Shown here: piece by piece, positions 5,632 through 6,097 of the stretch
Numbering within the stretch: position 1 is the first letter of the stretch
Layout: each line of letters starts with the position of its first letter
DNA from: DATKMS01 sp041497995
GTDB lineage: Bacteria > Desulfobacterota > Binatia > HRBIN30
DNA: 6,097 nt
Direction of reading: 5' to 3'
Assembly: GCA_041497995.1 (NCBI GenBank)
Contig: JBGQHM010000404.1
Coordinates: forward strand, 1 to 6,097
Made by a program: the position numbers and the translations under genes
The notes under the pieces: generated by a model
Told to the model about the DNA's origin: nothing
The model's input: only the letters and a program-made list of their open reading frames with translations
Databases searched by the model: none

Positions 5632-6097
5632 ATCGCGTACAAACGACCGTCGTCCGCACCGACGTAGATCGTTCCATCGCTGCCGATGGCGGGCGACGAG
5701 CGGACGGGTGCTCCGACGGGGAAGGTTGCCATCTGTGCGGCGGTCGTGCCGCTGTCCTGCACGAAGTACACATTGCCGTCATCGGACCCCACCACGATGA
5801 TCGGTTCTGCGCCACCCGTCGCGACGGCAGGGGAGGAGACGATCGACCCGCTCGTTGGGAAGCTCCACACAACCGCCCCAGTGTTGCCGTTGATGGCGTA
5901 CAGGTTGCCGTCGTCCGAACCGACGTACAGACGTGGGATTGTGGGGTCGGTCGGGTCGATCGAGAGTGCCGGTGACGACTGGATCGGCCCGACCGGTCCA
6001 CCGTTCGGTCCGGAAAAATTGAACCCGCCTGCCCCGCTGATTGCCTGACCATTGCTATTGATCTTGAAGACGAAGCCGCCACGGTCTGCAGCGTAGA
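5625..6097 (-). CDS. PQQ-like beta-propeller repeat protein, C-terminal part
   Basis: An open frame enters from the right edge and reads 156 complete codons before TGA at 5625-5627. Its N-terminus lies outside the window. It contains blade repeats of the PQQ-like (quinoprotein/Pyrrolo-quinoline repeat) type: LYVGSDDGNLYAINGNTG, IIVVGSDDGNVYFVQDSG and IYVGADDGRLYAIQ, spaced about 45 residues apart and preceded by a weaker blade (YAADRGGFVFKI) at the edge. SSPA precedes three of the blades, as is common in outer-surface or periplasmic members. Such repeats form a propeller scaffold (as in BamB-like proteins or quinoprotein dehydrogenases); no catalytic residues can be judged from this part. The protein ends right at the last blade strand. 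It converges on the FG-GAP gene, overlapping it by 7 nt. Codons starting GTG at 5870 or thereabouts are internal, since the frame stays open upstream with repeat sequence. Confidence 0.82.
   Translation of the reverse strand, partial: YAADRGGFVFKINSNGQAISGAGGFNFSGPNGGPVGPIQSSPALSIDPTDPTIPRLYVGSDDGNLYAINGNTGAVVWSFPTSGSIVSSPAVATGGAEPIIVVGSDDGNVYFVQDSGTTAAQMATFPVGAPVRSSPAIGSDGTIYVGADDGRLYAIQ

Noticed and set aside
5686..6048. Plus-strand open frames downstream of the FG-GAP gene
   Set aside because: They lie opposite the clear PQQ-like repeats on the minus strand, whose frame is open to the window edge.

Overview
The window is a GC-rich stretch of bacterial chromosome. No rRNA or tRNA is present, so lineage can only be inferred. 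Secreted proteins built from Pro/Thr-rich linkers, FG-GAP propellers and a GGC/TM/Arg tail, plus the 'STFVLMDD' type of secreted protease, are common in deltaproteobacterial and 'Candidatus Binatia'-like genomes, often known only from metagenome assemblies. That assignment is a guess from protein style.

Layout. Positions 1-233 hold the eroded end of a CRISPR locus without cas genes. It has two 37-nt repeats with an ATTGAAAC-type 3' end (26-62 degenerate, 96-132 intact) separated by a 33-nt spacer. Then comes one lone 29-nt repeat of type I-E style (176-204), flanked by what look like the two halves of a third ATTGAAAC repeat (164-179 and 214-233). Positions 341-2221 (+) encode a secreted metzincin zinc protease with a Pro/Thr linker and a C-terminal beta-rich domain. 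Positions 2222-2521 are noncoding and carry a 69-nt palindromic REP/dRS3-like repeat nested in a possible small non-autonomous mobile element. Positions 2522-2863 (+) encode a monothiol CGFS glutaredoxin of the Grx4 type. A 155-nt spacer with two inverted repeats precedes 3019-5631 (+), an 870-aa surface protein with fourteen FG-GAP/VCBS-like repeats (two predicted seven-bladed propellers) and a MYXO-CTERM-like tail. It ends tail-to-tail, with a 7-nt overlap, against a minus-strand PQQ-like propeller protein (5625-6097) that runs off the right edge.

The genes do not form an obvious pathway. Three of the four are large exported or repeat-propeller proteins and the fourth is a cytosolic Fe-S/redox housekeeping protein. 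No complete new defence or mobile system is visible. The most unusual part is the composite CRISPR remnant at the left edge, followed by the nested repeat element at about 2292-2443.
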